From: Aculops lycopersici
Lineage: Eukaryota; Arthropoda; Arachnida; Trombidiformes; Eriophyidae
Direction of reading: 5' to 3'
Length of the DNA stretch: 64,000 nt
Assembly: GCA_015350385.1 (NCBI GenBank)
Contig: WNKI01000004.1
Location: forward strand, 2,891,187 to 2,955,186
The notes below the pieces were generated by a model that did no database searches, had not been told where the DNA came from, and saw nothing but the letters and a program-made list of their open reading frames with translations. Within the stretch, counting starts at the first letter, position 1, and each line of letters starts with the position of its first letter. The translations under genes were made by a program, and so were the position numbers. Below are positions 62,335-64,000 of this stretch, one piece after another.

Positions 62335-62856
62335 AGATTTTGGAGATATATAACACGAATAGGATGAAGACCAAATTGTTTCATCAATTCATTGAATCCG
62401 AGATTTCTAGTCATGATCTGAGCCTCTCTCGTCTTGATAAAATAATTTGGTTCAGACTCTTCATTGCAGGTAAAATCAATACACATCTATGGGGCTCTCC
62501 GTGCTCTTCAGCCAAGTCTGTACAGTCAATTGGAGACTTGTGTGTGCGACTGTCTCGTGCGTTGAGTCAAAATGAAAACAACAAATGCATTTCAGGGCCA
62601 AGTTTGGGTTAGTTGTTTTCCTTTAAAAATATTCATTCAATTATACTTTACAATCTCACTGAGAATATTGATAGAAATAGCCATCAGAGTAGACGTTATT
62701 TTCTCCTAATGGACATTGCAATCATCAATTCCAGATCATGCAATCGCATTGGAAAGATCCTTTGATCGAGTTTACATTTCAATAAATGGATGCATCCACA
62801 CCAACATTCTAAAACTCGCATCGAGTTGCTTAAATTCGTCTAGTCTTGCAAACATT
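62335..62856. other. Intergenic region before the SARA-like gene
   Basis: 522 bases. The frame of the next gene stays open back to a stop at 62707 without another Met, so either the 5' UTR is open by chance or an intron boundary lies here. Confidence 0.45.
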
Positions 62857-64000
62857 ATGGGTCAAATGAAACATCAAAAAATGTCCACAATCAACGATAC
62901 AGGTGCCACCAGTGGCATAAGTAGCAATAGTATTACAATACCTACTGAAGATCAAATGAGCAATGAAGACAGTCAGCAGCAGCAGCAGCAAACTGTCATC
63001 CCATCTTCTGGCGGACCCATCAGAGTTCCAGGAACTTACCCGCCTGAATGGTTGCCCGACCACGAAACAGACACTTGCATGGCCTGTGATAATTTGTTTA
63101 CTTTAATCAAGAGACGGCATCATTGTAGATCTTGTGGTAAAATTTTCTGTGGAGATTGTTGTCGCCTCAAGGCAAGGCTCTTGTATTTGGACAACAAGGA
63201 GGCGAGAGTTTGTAACAACTGCCACCAACTCATTGAGTTCACACTTGCAAATGGGCCGAACATCGATCCTATCGCAATCATTCAACAACTCGAGGTATCG
63301 AATAGAGTAAATAACTCCGTCTTGTCGGCAACTGACGGCGAGGGAGTGTCGACATCAAATCACAATATAACAGCCAACTCGAGTTCAAGTGCGAATCCTA
63401 TTCAAGGAGTTCTAAAGACAACGAGCCACAATGTCAATAACGCAACTACCAACGATTCATCAAACTCGTCGAACTCAAATTCGATAGATCCGAGTAATCA
63501 GGCTAATAAGCAAGTCATATTCTCAGACGGAATCAGGCCTGGCACTGACTTATCGGAATCATCTCCATATCCCTCGTCCTCCACCTCGTCTACAGCAGGT
63601 GATTCATCCTTCTCCCTCCTGACTAGACAAAGTAAAGATGGAACGGAGAGTAGGAGGAGCAAGAGATCGTCGAAAGACGATCGAAATATTACTGTTTGCG
63701 ATGAATTGGGTTACCTGCCACCAATTGTCATATGCAAGAACTCACCTATTGGAGCCACAGACCAGGCATCTCAATCGGCACCTTTAAGTCTAGGTTCAAA
63801 TCCAATCACAACCATGATAGTGAATCACTTCAAGAGCTCAAAAACAATACAAGCCTCAATGGAATCGCGTAGTAATCCATTGAATGGTATAGTGAAATTC
63901 GAAGAAATATCTGAATTGGTCGGACTAGATAATACAGTAACATTCCTTTTATTGAAAGACTTCTACTTGAAGGTTAAATTAGTGGAGAAGAGTTGTTGCA
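62857..64000 (+). CDS. SARA/ZFYVE9-like FYVE-domain protein, 3' truncated by window edge
   Basis: SARA binds phosphatidylinositol 3-phosphate on early endosomes and presents Smad2/3 to TGF-beta receptors. The frame is open from the ATG at 62857 to the window end (381 codons). A polar, Gln-rich start (1-65) is followed by a FYVE domain: WLPD, then C74 and the eight zinc cysteines with RRHHCRSCG (the PI3P-binding R-R/K-HHCR motif), LKARLLYLDNKEARVCNNC, close to human SARA (LKCKLLYMDRKEARVC). Behind it lie a Ser/Asn-rich region, GVLK and VIFSDGIRPG, equivalent to human GVLK and VWFADGILPN in the Smad-binding region, and LPPIVICKN. The last residues begin the SARA C-terminal domain. Human SARA has about 600 residues ahead of FYVE; here there are about 60. 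Confidence 0.88.
   Translation, partial: MGQMKHQKMSTINDTGATSGISSNSITIPTEDQMSNEDSQQQQQQTVIPSSGGPIRVPGTYPPEWLPDHETDTCMACDNLFTLIKRRHHCRSCGKIFCGDCCRLKARLLYLDNKEARVCNNCHQLIEFTLANGPNIDPIAIIQQLEVSNRVNNSVLSATDGEGVSTSNHNITANSSSSANPIQGVLKTTSHNVNNATTNDSSNSSNSNSIDPSNQANKQVIFSDGIRPGTDLSESSPYPSSSTSSTAGDSSFSLLTRQSKDGTESRRSKRSSKDDRNITVCDELGYLPPIVICKNSPIGATDQASQSAPLSLGSNPITTMIVNHFKSSKTIQASMESRSNPLNGIVKFEEISELVGLDNTVTFLLLKDFYLKVKLVEKSCC

Noticed and set aside
1..64000. tRNA, rRNA genes, CRISPR arrays, insertion sequences or retroelement proteins
   Set aside because: I looked for tRNA B-box-like words, reverse transcriptase or transposase motifs and regular spacer repeats and found none that hold up; intact mobile elements appear absent.

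Overview
The window is a piece of an animal nuclear genome, most likely from an arthropod. The gene set is ordinary metazoan: PEX3, Ran, COQ3, MAF1, TBCK, RASSF7/8, pantothenate kinase, TRAP-gamma, FIBP, BCKDHB, RIC1, a DAG lipase, an apolipoprotein-D-like lipocalin and a SARA-type FYVE protein. Introns are short GT-AG introns. The protein-coding genes are unusually intron-poor: ORFs of 800-1200 codons run without interruption, and the few introns I could place lie near 5' ends. I cannot name the species. An intron-poor chelicerate or crustacean would fit, but that is a guess.

Layout. From 1 to 5 kb lie the 3' end of PEX3, Ran (minus), a COQ3 methyltransferase fused in frame to a mitochondrial ribosome recycling factor (plus), and a secreted Gln-rich orphan (minus). 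From 5 to 10.8 kb there is a GA-microsatellite-rich non-coding stretch, then an ABCG half-transporter with a very long acidic linker. After an assembly gap at a TA repeat come MAF1, TBCK (without its rhodanese domain), an HCFC1R1-like protein, RASSF7/8 and a secreted repeat protein (to 29.6 kb). From 29.8 to 43.1 kb is the densest block: PANK, SSR3, an RPAP2/Rtr1 protein overlapping a truncated FIBP tail to tail, BCKDHB, a 107-aa orphan, RIC1 and a DAG lipase that lacks the usual four-helix membrane module. Non-coding DNA (43-48.8 kb) leads to a two-helix membrane protein, a 1207-aa Ser-rich orphan and an ApoD-like lipocalin with a disordered tail. From 58.5 to 62.3 kb lies a tandem array of a divergent WD40-like gene with one intact copy and several decayed copies. 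The window ends inside a SARA/ZFYVE9-like gene.

Most neighbours are housekeeping genes with no shared pathway, and several pairs are divergent or convergent with little space between them. Mitochondrial functions recur (COQ3-RRF, BCKDHB, PANK), but I see no operon-like logic. The points most worth following are the COQ3-RRF fusion, whose RRF part lacks the conserved arginines; the mutually overlapping RPAP2/FIBP tails; the TM-less DAG lipase; the secreted KPLD-repeat protein; the decaying WD40 array with a probable gene-conversion tract; and a 74-nt hairpin at about 58.5 kb.
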